Shown here: positions 1 to 9,564 of the stretch, piece after piece
Layout of the letters: each line of letters starts with the position of its first letter
How positions within the stretch are numbered: position 1 is the stretch's first letter
Source of the DNA: ATX-6F1 sp943369485
GTDB lineage: Bacteria; Cyanobacteriota; Cyanobacteriia; PCC-6307; Cyanobiaceae
DNA: 64,000 nucleotides
NCBI GenBank assembly: GCA_943369485.1
Contig: CALRNH020000012.1
Location: 43,471-107,470 of the forward strand
Direction: 5' to 3'
Notes under the pieces: model-generated
Seen by the model: the letters and a program-made list of their open reading frames with translations, nothing else
The model's database searches: none
Told to the model about the DNA's origin: nothing
Program-made: the position numbers and the translations under genes

Positions 1-1
1 G

Positions 2-1654
<1,653 letters not shown>

Positions 1655-1678
1655 GGTCGAGGCCCATCGCCCGGTCCC

Positions 1679-2500
1679 ATGCAGACGCCGCTCCGCTCCG
1701 CCAACAGTCCTGCTCCCGATGGGGGCCTTGGTGGGGCGTTGCAACTGCTTCTGGCGGCGGCGGCGGCGCTGATCCTGCTGCTCAGCCAGACGGTCTTCAT
1801 CGTTCCCGCCGGCAACGTGGCCGTGGTCACCACCCTGGGCAAAGTGACGGGGGTTCCCCGCAGCCCCGGCCCGAATGTCAAGGCGCCGCTGATCCAGAGC
1901 ACGTCGCTCTTCGATGTGCGCACCCAGGTGAGGCCGGAGCAGTTCTCCACTCTCACCAAGGATCTGCAGGTGATTCAGGCCACCGCCACGGTCAAGTACG
2001 CCATGAAGGCGGCCGAGGCGGCCCGCATCTTCGAGACGATCGCCACCGACGACCAGCAGATCTATCCACGGGTCATCCAGCCCTCCTTGCTCAAGGCACT
2101 CAAGTCGGTGTTCTCCCAGTACGAACTGGTCACGATCGCCACCGAGTGGAACACCATTTCCGAGCTGGTGCAGGACAAGGTGGCTGAGGAGCTGGAGAAG
2201 TTCGGCTATGTGACCGTGCAGGGCCTGGATCTCACCGGCCTACAGATCGCCGAGGAGTACCGGGCCGCGATCGAACAGAAGCAGATCGCCGAACAGCAAT
2301 TGCTTCGCGCCACCACCGAGGTGAAAATCGCCGAGCAGGAGGCCAAGCGCTATCAGACCCTCAACTCCAGTCTCGATGACTCGGTGCTCTACAAGCTCTT
2401 CCTCGACAAGTGGGATGGCCAGACTTCCGTGGTGCCCGCCTTGCCGGGGGCTGCGGGCGGGAGTGGATCGGCGGTGATCGTCAATGGGCGGCGGCCCTAG
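1679..2500 (+). CDS. prohibitin/HflC-like SPFH-domain membrane protein
   Basis: The protein has 273 residues. A single hydrophobic segment lies at about residues 21-44, followed by an SPFH core whose opening (VPAGNVAVVTTLGKV) is typical of prohibitins. A charged region rich in Ala, Glu and Gln, probably coiled coil, runs from about 175 to 225 (EYRAAIEQKQIAEQQLLRA). SPFH proteins oligomerise on membranes and organise membrane microdomains or modulate membrane proteases such as FtsH. The ATG is 24 bases after the stop of the hybrid kinase, which suggests co-transcription. A role as a membrane scaffold for the neighbouring sensors or polysaccharide machinery is inference only. Confidence 0.85.
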   Translation: MQTPLRSANSPAPDGGLGGALQLLLAAAAALILLLSQTVFIVPAGNVAVVTTLGKVTGVPRSPGPNVKAPLIQSTSLFDVRTQVRPEQFSTLTKDLQVIQATATVKYAMKAAEAARIFETIATDDQQIYPRVIQPSLLKALKSVFSQYELVTIATEWNTISELVQDKVAEELEKFGYVTVQGLDLTGLQIAEEYRAAIEQKQIAEQQLLRATTEVKIAEQEAKRYQTLNSSLDDSVLYKLFLDKWDGQTSVVPALPGAAGGSGSAVIVNGRRP

Positions 2501-2522
2501 GCTCAGTTTGGAGCCCTTCAGC

Positions 2523-3533
2523 ATGTCCCCCTTCCCCGACTATCCGATCCCCGTGGATGAGGACCAGCGCCTCAGGGATCTTGAGCGCCTCCTTCTTCTC
2601 GACACCGGAGGTGATCCAGACTTCGATCGGATCACACGGTTGGCATCCGAGATCATCGGAACACCGATCGCCTTGATTTCCCTGGTCGATCGTCAGCGCC
2701 AGTGGTTTCTCTCCAGGGTCGGTCTTGAGGCCACGGAAACTCCGAGGGAGCTTGCCTTCTGCGCCCACGCCATAGCAGCGGATGGGGTGTTGGTGGTGGC
2801 GGATGCCCTGGAGGACAGCCGTTTCAGCACCAACCCCCTGGTGCTGTCAGGGCCGAAAATCCGCTTCTATGCCGGGGCACCCTTGAGGTCGGCCGACGGT
2901 CACAATCTGGGCACGCTCTGTGTGATTGATCAGAATCCGCGTACGTTGTCGAGTCACCAGATCAACTTGCTTGAGATGCTTGCCGAGCAGGTGATTCACG
3001 AGTTTGAGATGAGACAAAAGCTCTCACTTTGCCCTGTTACCGGGCTGCATTCCCGCACAAGTTTTTTTGCTCTAGCCGAAAAGGAGTTTCTGGCTGCTCG
3101 CCGAGGCGCCAATTCGCTCTCTCTGCTGATGTTTGACATTGACAATTTTCGCCAACTCAGTCTTTCACTCGGTCTTTTTTCCGCCGATAAGATCCTGCTT
3201 GAATTCTGCTCGCTCTGCGCTCGACACTACACAGCCGAGGATCTGATGGGTCGTCTCGGTGCTGAGGAGTTCGCTCTGCTGCTCGGTGGCGATGGGCCTG
3301 GTCGGGGCGATGCCATCGCTGGAGCGATCCGCCGTGATCTGCTCAGCTTGGGCCACGATCTGGCGAGCGAAACAGCCCTGAAGGTCAGCACGGGTTTCTC
3401 GAGCATGGCTGAGTCTGATCTGAGCTTTGTTGATCTGTTCCTGCGCGCCGAAAACAACCTGTCCATGGCCAGAGACAGGAGCCTGAATCCCCATGATTTC
3501 CTGCTGAGGACTTCTCTTCGTACCATTGGCTAG
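2523..3533 (+). CDS. GAF-GGDEF protein, putative diguanylate cyclase with variant motif
   Basis: I chose the ATG at 2523 over an earlier in-frame ATG at 2484 because the earlier one overlaps the preceding gene. The product has 336 residues. Residues about 20-160 form a GAF domain of the type common in cyanobacterial sensors (FDRITRLASEIIGTPIALIS, CAHAI). Residues about 168-330 form a GGDEF domain with the metal-binding aspartates in FDIDNF (D205, D207). The signature is GAEEF (246-250) instead of GGDEF or GGEEF. If active it makes cyclic di-GMP, which often controls exopolysaccharide output, and the adjacent polysaccharide locus fits that. The Gly-to-Ala change leaves activity uncertain. No RxxD inhibitory site is evident just before the motif. 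Confidence 0.8.
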   Translation: MSPFPDYPIPVDEDQRLRDLERLLLLDTGGDPDFDRITRLASEIIGTPIALISLVDRQRQWFLSRVGLEATETPRELAFCAHAIAADGVLVVADALEDSRFSTNPLVLSGPKIRFYAGAPLRSADGHNLGTLCVIDQNPRTLSSHQINLLEMLAEQVIHEFEMRQKLSLCPVTGLHSRTSFFALAEKEFLAARRGANSLSLLMFDIDNFRQLSLSLGLFSADKILLEFCSLCARHYTAEDLMGRLGAEEFALLLGGDGPGRGDAIAGAIRRDLLSLGHDLASETALKVSTGFSSMAESDLSFVDLFLRAENNLSMARDRSLNPHDFLLRTSLRTIG

Positions 3534-4002
3534 ATCCAGCTCTGGTCTTGCGTTGGTCGTACTCCTTGCAATTCCCCAGCTGGTGGAGGTGCCAGCCATG
3601 AAACAGCAAACGCTCCATCAGATACCTGGCGTGGTCTATTCCTACATCGATGGTGTTCAGGCGCCCCCTTGCTCCTGGTCGTTTTGGATTCTGCACAGAA
3701 GCAAGAAAGTTTGGTTCCATATCCCCGAGCAGCATCGAAATTCACTAGGCCCCGTTGCCTTTGCCTATAGGGGAAGACGGATTCTCTACAGCGGTGATAT
3801 CGCGGCATTTCCCACCGCCGAACGCGCCGCCCTCACGGCCAGCAGCATCGTCTGGGGTAAGCATGTGGGGAATGGCTGGGGCGAGGGACCGGAAGGCACC
3901 AATTACTACCTTTCGATCTGGACGCGCTGGTCGTTGGTGCATCCTGCCCAGTGCCACCCAGAGTGGTTCACCGTCAGCTACTCGGAGAAGTTGCTCCACT
4001 GA
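3526..4002 (+). CDS. putative secreted protein of unknown function
   Basis: The frame begins with TTG at 3526, overlapping the GGDEF gene by 8 bases. From that start the first 24 residues read as a signal peptide: two positive charges are absent but an Arg precedes a hydrophobic stretch (LALVVLLAIPQLV) ending in VPA. An alternative start is the ATG at 3598, which would remove the export signal. The mature part has about 130 residues, rich in Trp and His, and matches no family I recognise. Its 3' end overlaps the convergent RsbW-like gene by 29 bases. Coupling to the GAF-GGDEF gene suggests co-expression; the function is unknown. Confidence 0.55.
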   Translation: MARSSSGLALVVLLAIPQLVEVPAMKQQTLHQIPGVVYSYIDGVQAPPCSWSFWILHRSKKVWFHIPEQHRNSLGPVAFAYRGRRILYSGDIAAFPTAERAALTASSIVWGKHVGNGWGEGPEGTNYYLSIWTRWSLVHPAQCHPEWFTVSYSEKLLH

Positions 4003-4456
4003 GGGCGTGGCTGATCTGCAGACAGTTGCGATCATCCGGCTGCCTTGCATAGCTGATCTGCCAGCCATGGTCACTGCGGAGCTTCAGGAGCAGCAGATGC
4101 CCCCAGTGTTCTTCTCGATCAAGTGGGTCGAAACTCTGCTGCTGAAGCTGCTGGCTCAGGTCCCGCAAGGCCGACTCCAGATCGAACACCTGGCCCTGAT
4201 CCCTGATCTCGATGCAGATGCCCTGGGCGGACACCTCCATGCTCGTCTCCACGTCAGGCGGCGGGGTCAGATGGGCATGGGCATGGCGAACAGCGTTCGT
4301 GAAGCCCTCCACCAGGGCTGTCTGACCCTGGATCCAGAGCGCTTCTGGCATGGGGTGGTGACGAAATTGCTCAAACCAATCCAGAACCGTGGGAATCGAG
4401 CTCAGATCACTGGCCACCTTCAGTGTTGAGATTCGGTCGATTGAACTGGGCTCCAT
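3974..4456 (-). CDS. RsbW-like anti-sigma / serine kinase-type ATP-binding protein
   Basis: The longer open frame runs into the upstream gene, so I chose the ATG at 4456, which gives 160 residues and a 5-base gap after the sugar transferase stop. The GHKL ATPase fold is visible: the N-box in VEGFTNAVRHAH (E50, N54, H58), and the G1 box IRDQG (D86, G88). The G2 region (EEHWGHLLLLKLRSDH) lacks the usual GGxGL but matches the divergent form common in cyanobacterial anti-sigma proteins. RsbW/SpoIIAB proteins phosphorylate a Ser in a STAS partner and bind either that partner or a target. The immediate upstream gene encodes a STAS domain, so the likely substrate is Ser64 of that fusion. That pairing is inferred from gene order. 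Confidence 0.82.
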   Translation of the reverse strand: MEPSSIDRISTLKVASDLSSIPTVLDWFEQFRHHPMPEALWIQGQTALVEGFTNAVRHAHAHLTPPPDVETSMEVSAQGICIEIRDQGQVFDLESALRDLSQQLQQQSFDPLDREEHWGHLLLLKLRSDHGWQISYARQPDDRNCLQISHALSGATSPSS

Positions 4457-4461
4457 GAGGA

Positions 4462-5460
4462 TCAGACGGCTCCGCCCTTCTTGCTGAAAACAACCAGAAG
4501 TGTCTTGAGAATTAGCTTGAGATCGTAGCTGATGCTCCAGTTTTTCTGATAGCGAAGATCGAGATTGATCACATCCTCGAAGCGTCGAATCGATGATCGA
4601 CCATTGACCTGCCATTCACCACTCAGTCCTGGCTTGACATCGAAACGTTGCCAATTGGGAACATCGTACTGGTCGACTTCATCGGGTGTGGAAGGACGGG
4701 TGCCGATCAGGCTCATATCACCCATCAGCACGTTCCAGAATTGGGGCAATTCATCCAGGCTGGTTTTGCGCAGGAAGCGTCCAACGGGGGTGATACGTGG
4801 ATCGTTCTCGTTCTTGAAGAAGGCACCTTCCGCCTGATTGGAAATGCTGGTCTTGAGGGCTTCGGCGTTGGGCACCATCGAGCGGAACTTCCAGATCCTG
4901 AAATGGCGCCCCATCCAGCCACAGCGCACCTGGGAGAAGAGAATCGGCCCACGGCTGTTCATGCGGATGGCCAGGGCGATCGGAACGAACAGCAGGGAGG
5001 TGATCGCCAGCCCCGCCAGGGCACCGACAATATCGATGGCACGCTTCAGGGGTGAGCGCACCGAAGGATGGGTGAGCGGGGGACGCTTCTCGGACCTGCG
5101 GGACTGAAGCGGCAGGATGGCTTCGGTATGGGCGGTGAACGGAACGACCGCCTCAAGTCCAGCCAGGGAGAGGGCGAGCCTCACCTGGGGACTCACACTC
5201 CAGACCTGAAGCGGAAGATTTCTGGTCCGTGCCGTCTTGAGATTGCTGATCAACGCCCCGAGGCCGCTGCTGTCGAGCAAGAAGGTGCGGCCGAAATCCA
5301 GCACCACCTCACGAACTCCTGGGCGCGCGTCCAGCCAGCCGGCGAAGTCACGGCGAAAGGCGATCGCCTCGTTGACCGTCAGCCGGGGCGGGAGCTGCAC
5401 CAGGAGCACGGCGTTGAGCTCGCTGAGGCTGAAGGCGGGGGACGGGGTTGGCTCGAGCAT
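4462..5460 (-). CDS. STAS domain fused to priming sugar-phosphate transferase
   Basis: The ATG at 5460 is preceded at 8 bases by GAGGG, which favours it over a TTG at 5475. The product has 332 residues. Residues about 10-115 are a STAS (anti-anti-sigma) domain containing LLDSSGLGAL; D63-S64 align with the phosphorylated site of SpoIIAA/RsbV. A linker rich in Arg and Pro follows. Residues about 137-332 are a bacterial sugar transferase of the WbaP/WcaJ type, with a membrane segment (148-166), the KFRSM motif, the acidic pair D236-E237 in TSLDELPQ and PGLSGEWQVNGRS. Such enzymes move sugar-1-phosphate from a nucleotide sugar to undecaprenyl phosphate, the first committed step of Wzx/Wzy-dependent polysaccharide synthesis. 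A phospho-switchable STAS domain on this enzyme is unusual. Confidence 0.9.
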   Translation of the reverse strand: MLEPTPSPAFSLSELNAVLLVQLPPRLTVNEAIAFRRDFAGWLDARPGVREVVLDFGRTFLLDSSGLGALISNLKTARTRNLPLQVWSVSPQVRLALSLAGLEAVVPFTAHTEAILPLQSRRSEKRPPLTHPSVRSPLKRAIDIVGALAGLAITSLLFVPIALAIRMNSRGPILFSQVRCGWMGRHFRIWKFRSMVPNAEALKTSISNQAEGAFFKNENDPRITPVGRFLRKTSLDELPQFWNVLMGDMSLIGTRPSTPDEVDQYDVPNWQRFDVKPGLSGEWQVNGRSSIRRFEDVINLDLRYQKNWSISYDLKLILKTLLVVFSKKGGAV

Positions 5461-5471
5461 CACTGGAGCCC

Positions 5472-5978
5472 TCAACCGTGCTGGCCCAGGGGCACCCCCT
5501 GGGGGCCGAAGCGGCGGCGAAGACTGCGGCAGACCGAGGCGGCTGAACTATCGGACAGATCACCGATCGAGACTCGGCTGGGGGCCGCGATGAAGCGCAC
5601 CAGATCGGCTGGACACCAGGCAATCGGCACCTTCATCTCCTCGAGGGCCAGGGCCAGCTCCACCTGATGTTCATCCACGTGTTCGTTGAAGCGCTTGCTT
5701 CTGGGCACCAGGATGTAGGGCAACTCCAGGGTATCCAGCAACAGCACGGTGCCCTCACCGCAATGGGCAATCACCAGCCGTGCCTGTTGGATCAACTCCC
5801 GGAAGCTGTCTTCCTTCAGGAGGCGATAGACCTTGACTCCGCTGGGTAAGACCCTGCAGTTGCCGTACTGCACCACAATCTCCTCTCCCTGAAGCAGGTC
5901 GTTGTCCTTGAGAACCTCAAGCCAGCTCATCAGGCGATCGAAAGGGAACTGCTCGGTGCCCACGCTGACGAGAATCAT
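5472..5978 (-). CDS. PssE/Alg13-like glycosyltransferase subunit (GT28 C-terminal type)
   Basis: The protein has 168 residues and starts MILVSVGTEQFPFDRL, the typical opening of the GT28 C-terminal domain found in PssE, EpsF and Alg13. The nucleotide-sugar binding part is recognisable in ARLVIAHCGEGTVL and in the PYILVPR segment followed by EHVDEHQ. It is the catalytic half of a split glycosyltransferase whose membrane half is the upstream PssD-like gene, which overlaps it by 4 bases (ATGA). In Rhizobium the PssD/PssE pair adds an early sugar to the lipid-linked repeat unit. The exact sugar cannot be read from sequence. Confidence 0.87.
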   Translation of the reverse strand: MILVSVGTEQFPFDRLMSWLEVLKDNDLLQGEEIVVQYGNCRVLPSGVKVYRLLKEDSFRELIQQARLVIAHCGEGTVLLLDTLELPYILVPRSKRFNEHVDEHQVELALALEEMKVPIAWCPADLVRFIAAPSRVSIGDLSDSSAASVCRSLRRRFGPQGVPLGQHG

Positions 5979-6430
5979 GGGCTCTCCTCAGAGCTGATCA
6001 GTTCCGCCTGCGGATAGCGCCGCTGCAGCTGGGGCCAGTGGACGTAAAGAACATCCAGCAACGGCAGGACGAGCCGTGCCGAGAGGCTCAGGGTCTGGGT
6101 ACGGGTGATCGATTCGATGAAGACGGTCGCGCTGCCGTGCAATTTTCCCAGCAGCAGAAAAGGAACGGCGACGCCGGCACCGGTGGAGAGGATCAGCTGC
6201 GGGCGCTCCTGGCGAATCAGTTTCAGGGCCAGCATCAGATTTCTGAACAGATTGGGCAGATGGCGATTGGTGGGACTGAAGGCCCAATGCACCCGCTCAC
6301 CGGCCAGAGCCGCTTCCGTCGTTCCGCTCTTGAATGTGACCCATACCCTCCCGTGGTCCTGCCAGAAGGGCTGCAGTTGCTGGAGGGCCTTGAAGTGGCC
6401 ACCGGATGAGCAGACCAGCAGAACTTTCAT
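5975..6430 (-). CDS. PssD/Alg14-like glycosyltransferase membrane subunit
   Basis: The 151-residue product opens MKVLLVCSSGGHFKALQQL, the signature of PssD/Cps14F/Alg14 proteins, in which the GGH motif lies in a Rossmann-like half. A conserved STGAGVAVPFLLLGKL segment and FIESITR follow. Alg14-type subunits anchor the catalytic Alg13-type subunit to the membrane and bind the acceptor. The gene overlaps the GT2 gene upstream and the PssE-like gene downstream by 4 bases each, which argues for translational coupling and a stable two-protein enzyme. Confidence 0.87.
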   Translation of the reverse strand: MKVLLVCSSGGHFKALQQLQPFWQDHGRVWVTFKSGTTEAALAGERVHWAFSPTNRHLPNLFRNLMLALKLIRQERPQLILSTGAGVAVPFLLLGKLHGSATVFIESITRTQTLSLSARLVLPLLDVLYVHWPQLQRRYPQAELISSEESP

Positions 6431-7509
6431 CGCCCCCTCACCTCAGTGGATTCTCTCAGATCCTGGGAAGGCGGATCATGCTTGAGCTGCTCCCGCTCGA
6501 TCCTCCGTTTCTGGCGTTTGCCGGTGAAGCGGATCATCCGTCCCTCCAGCCACTGGTAGATCGCTGGCGGCAGGATCCAGAGCAACGTGGCTGCCGTCAG
6601 GGACACCAGCGTGCGCCCGGGTTCCTCCAGCAGAATTCTCCAGTCGGTGCCCAGGGCTTCCAGCATCAACCGCATTGCCGGGCCCCGCTCCCGCTGCCGG
6701 GTGGCGCGGCGGGCCAGATAGCGCAACTGATAGGCCCTGGCTCTGTTGCCGTGGAGGCGAATCAGTTCAGGTGCGTATCCGGCCGTTTTGTCGAGGACGC
6801 GCTGCCAACTGGAGAACTGCTTTTCGACATTGGCCGAGAGTCCACCGCTGTTGACCCGGTAAAGGGTGAGGGGCTCGGCGATTCCCTCCATGCGCCAATC
6901 TGTCTGCAGGGCAATGCGCAGCCAGCATTCGATGTCTTCCGACTGACGGAAGCTGTCGTCGAACCAGTAGTTCTCCCTGCTGCCGTAGAGGTTGGCCTCG
7001 AAGCGGATGCCCTCAAGCACTTCCCGGCGCATCACGACGCAGGATCCGTTGCTGATCGGATTGCGGCAGAGGATCAGTTCCGGTGTGATTCCCTGTAGCT
7101 GTGGTGTCTGGTAGATCCCGAGCGACGCTCCGTCTGAATCGATGAAGGCAGAACGGGAGTAGCTGACCCCCACCTCCGGATGGGATTGGAGATGTTCCAC
7201 ATGCTTGGCCACCTTCTCGGGCAGCCAGAGATCGTCGCTGTCAAGGAAGGCCACGATCCCCCCTGTCGAGGAGCGGATGCCCGTGTTGCGGGCCCCCGCC
7301 AGGCCGCGGTTCTTCTGCTGCAGGATGCGGATGCGGGGATCGTCGTAGCTGCGGCAGATCGCCAGCCCGTCATCGGTGGAGCCGTCGTCGACGATCAGGA
7401 TCTCCAGGTTGGGGTAGGTCTGGGCCAGGATTGACTCAAGGCTGTCTTTCACGGTGGCGGCAGAGTTGTAAAGCGGCATCACCACCGAAACCAGTGTGGA
7501 TCGTTTCAT
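6427..7509 (-). CDS. family 2 glycosyltransferase
   Basis: The ATG at 7509 overlaps the preceding gene's stop (ATGA) and is preferred over an in-frame start at 7596 that lies inside that gene. The product has 360 residues. The GT-A fold shows VSVVMPLYNSAATVKDSLES at the start, VDDGSTDD, and the metal-binding DxD-like AFLDSDDLW near residue 95. A bulky C-terminal region with hydrophobic stretches may associate with the membrane. It probably adds one sugar of the repeat unit. It is clearly related to the next gene upstream (shared NSGGLS/SSGGLS and RYLARR segments), so the two look like an old duplication. Confidence 0.88.
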   Translation of the reverse strand: MKRSTLVSVVMPLYNSAATVKDSLESILAQTYPNLEILIVDDGSTDDGLAICRSYDDPRIRILQQKNRGLAGARNTGIRSSTGGIVAFLDSDDLWLPEKVAKHVEHLQSHPEVGVSYSRSAFIDSDGASLGIYQTPQLQGITPELILCRNPISNGSCVVMRREVLEGIRFEANLYGSRENYWFDDSFRQSEDIECWLRIALQTDWRMEGIAEPLTLYRVNSGGLSANVEKQFSSWQRVLDKTAGYAPELIRLHGNRARAYQLRYLARRATRQRERGPAMRLMLEALGTDWRILLEEPGRTLVSLTAATLLWILPPAIYQWLEGRMIRFTGKRQKRRIEREQLKHDPPSQDLRESTEVRGR

Positions 7510-8453
7510 GGGGTTCGGCTCCCATGCAGCAGCCGGGCAGCGACCGCCAGGGCCGTCAGGCCGGTGCGGCGGGGTTCTCGGATCAGCAGCCGCCAATCCG
7601 ATCGGAGCGACCGAACCAGGTAGTCGGCCCCGGCGGCCGGAGGTCCACCCAGCCGCAGGGAGCGCCGGGCCAGGTAGCGCAGGTGAACGGCCTGGGCAGT
7701 AGCGAAGTGGTTCTCGACCAATTCAGGGGCATAGCGGCGCGCCTCGCAGATCAACCGCAGCCAGCCCTGCTCCATCCGCTGCAGGCTTGAGGACAGCCCG
7801 CCGCTGGAGGTGCGGTAGTAGGTGAGCACACGATCAATCGCTGCGATCCGCCACCGGCCATCGCAGGCGACCCGCAGCAGCCACTCCAGGTCTTCCGAGT
7901 AGCTCATCTCCTCGACAAAACCCCCAACGGCCTCGAACACCTCACGCCGCAGGACCCAGTTCGAGGTGGTGGTCGTCGGGTTTTCACAGAGGAAGTTCAC
8001 GGCTTTCAGGGCCTGGGGAGGATGGGACGCCACCAGGCCCGTGCGCGTGCCAACAGGCGAGAGGAATTCCACCTGAGCAAAGCTCACCCCCAGGTCGGCT
8101 TCGCCGGAATGGAGATCCACGTGCAGACGAAGCTTGTCGGGATGCCATAGGTCATCGGCATCGAGGAAGGCGATCAGTGGCGCTCGGCTAGCGGCCACAC
8201 CCCGGTTGCGGGAGATCGAGACCCCCGAATTGGCCTGCTGGAGGAGCCTGAGGCGGGGGTCGTCGGCGAACAGGCCCATCACAATGGCGACGCTTGAGTC
8301 GGTGGAGCCGTCATCCACGACAATCAACTCCCAGTTGCTGAGGCTCTGGGCCTGGACCGAGCGCAGGGTTGGCTCCAGGTTTGTGGCGGCGTTGTAGATG
8401 GGGACCACCACCGAAACGACGGGCAACTCCTTGGATGGCGAGGGTGCTTGCAC
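7506..8453 (-). CDS. family 2 glycosyltransferase
   Basis: The frame starts with GTG at 8453 and gives 315 residues. GT2 features are VSVVVPIYNAATNLEPTLRS, VVDDGSTDSS and AFLDADDLWHPDK. The middle region NWVLRREVFEAVGGF followed by EDLEWLLRVA is the acceptor-side motif common to polysaccharide GT2 enzymes. It lies between another GT2 gene (gap 43 bases) and its relative downstream (4-base overlap). A late sugar-addition step in repeat-unit assembly is likely; donor and linkage are unknown. Confidence 0.88.
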   Translation of the reverse strand: MQAPSPSKELPVVSVVVPIYNAATNLEPTLRSVQAQSLSNWELIVVDDGSTDSSVAIVMGLFADDPRLRLLQQANSGVSISRNRGVAASRAPLIAFLDADDLWHPDKLRLHVDLHSGEADLGVSFAQVEFLSPVGTRTGLVASHPPQALKAVNFLCENPTTTTSNWVLRREVFEAVGGFVEEMSYSEDLEWLLRVACDGRWRIAAIDRVLTYYRTSSGGLSSSLQRMEQGWLRLICEARRYAPELVENHFATAQAVHLRYLARRSLRLGGPPAAGADYLVRSLRSDWRLLIREPRRTGLTALAVAARLLHGSRTP

Positions 8454-8496
8454 GGCACTAGCTGGATGGTAAGGGCTGCTGCCTATCGGGATGTCA

Positions 8497-9339
8497 TCAG
8501 GTGTGACTTGATCGATTGCCCGGAAAAATCTTACTTGTAAGCGCCTTGAATCGGCCCATCAGGGTAATCCAGATCATCCGGAGGCGCTTGATGTAATAGT
8601 CAAACTTGTTAATCTTAGGTGGCTTTCCTTCCTCGTAGTAGTTCAGTTTGCTTGAGGGGAGAAGTTTCGACTTCCAGTCCACCGAGTCGATATGCCTGAA
8701 CTGTGCATGGCCATAGCGAGCCGCAAGCTTCTCTCTGATCTGGTTGGGATTGCGGTAGGGATAGTGCCGATTAAAAACTCGCAGGGAGCACGGCTTCTTG
8801 AGCCCATCGGGCCATTGCGGTGCGATCGCTTCGTTCCAGGGTTGAGTGGATTGATTTCGGAAGAAGCGGTACTCTCGCCAATTGATTGAATAGTACCTGC
8901 GTCTTTCGGCCACAGGCCGTGGAGGCTCTGCATTCTCTGAAGCCCAATGTTCGTAGTCGGAATCTGTATAGTAAAATTGGAGATTCCAGGCTGTAATGAA
9001 ATCCGCATTCTCTTGATTAGCCTTGGCAAGGACTTTCCTGGGATTTCCCTCCATGAGCTCATCCCCATCAAGGCGTAGCCACCAGTCCTGGTCAGAGAGC
9101 TCCTGATGATACTTGTTGTAGACAACCGAACGCATGCCATCGCGAAAGGGAACCAGCAGCTGTTCTTCAATGACAATCTCAGGATACTGGCGCGCCAGGG
9201 AGTTCACTGTTTCCCAGGTTCCATCAGTGCTGCCGTTATCAAGAACAAATATTCGATCGCAGAACTTCAACGCATGAATCAAGCATTCGGCAATGATATC
9301 GCCCTCATTCTTGATCAAGCAAATTGCATAGATTTTCAC
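8497..9339 (-). CDS. family 2 glycosyltransferase (distinct subtype)
   Basis: The GTG start at 9339 gives 280 residues beginning MKIYAICLIKNEGDIIAEC. This LIKNE subtype of GT2 differs from the two downstream enzymes. The sugar-binding elements FVLDNGSTDGTWE and WWLRLDGDELM (DxD-type) are clear. The C-terminal half is basic and aromatic (YYIKRLRMIWITLMGR) and may contact the membrane. Base composition is AT-richer than in the two downstream GT2 genes, which suggests a separate origin. It is part of the minus-strand polysaccharide gene series. Confidence 0.85.
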   Translation of the reverse strand: MKIYAICLIKNEGDIIAECLIHALKFCDRIFVLDNGSTDGTWETVNSLARQYPEIVIEEQLLVPFRDGMRSVVYNKYHQELSDQDWWLRLDGDELMEGNPRKVLAKANQENADFITAWNLQFYYTDSDYEHWASENAEPPRPVAERRRYYSINWREYRFFRNQSTQPWNEAIAPQWPDGLKKPCSLRVFNRHYPYRNPNQIREKLAARYGHAQFRHIDSVDWKSKLLPSSKLNYYEEGKPPKINKFDYYIKRLRMIWITLMGRFKALTSKIFPGNRSSHT

Positions 9340-9564
9340 TGGCAGCTCCGGTCGATCGTCAGGATTGTTGGTGGAAGATCATGACACCACCAAGGTGTTG
9401 TGTTGGTTGCAGGTCTTGCACCCGTACGAGTTCTCCAGTCTAGGGCTCTGACCAGATGATGCCTGGGATTGATGCCTGCTGTTTACCTTGAGTTGGAATC
9501 ATCTGAAAAAAGCAAACTTTCAATGGGTTAACGATACCGATGCTTTCCAGGAGCTCTCTGAGTG

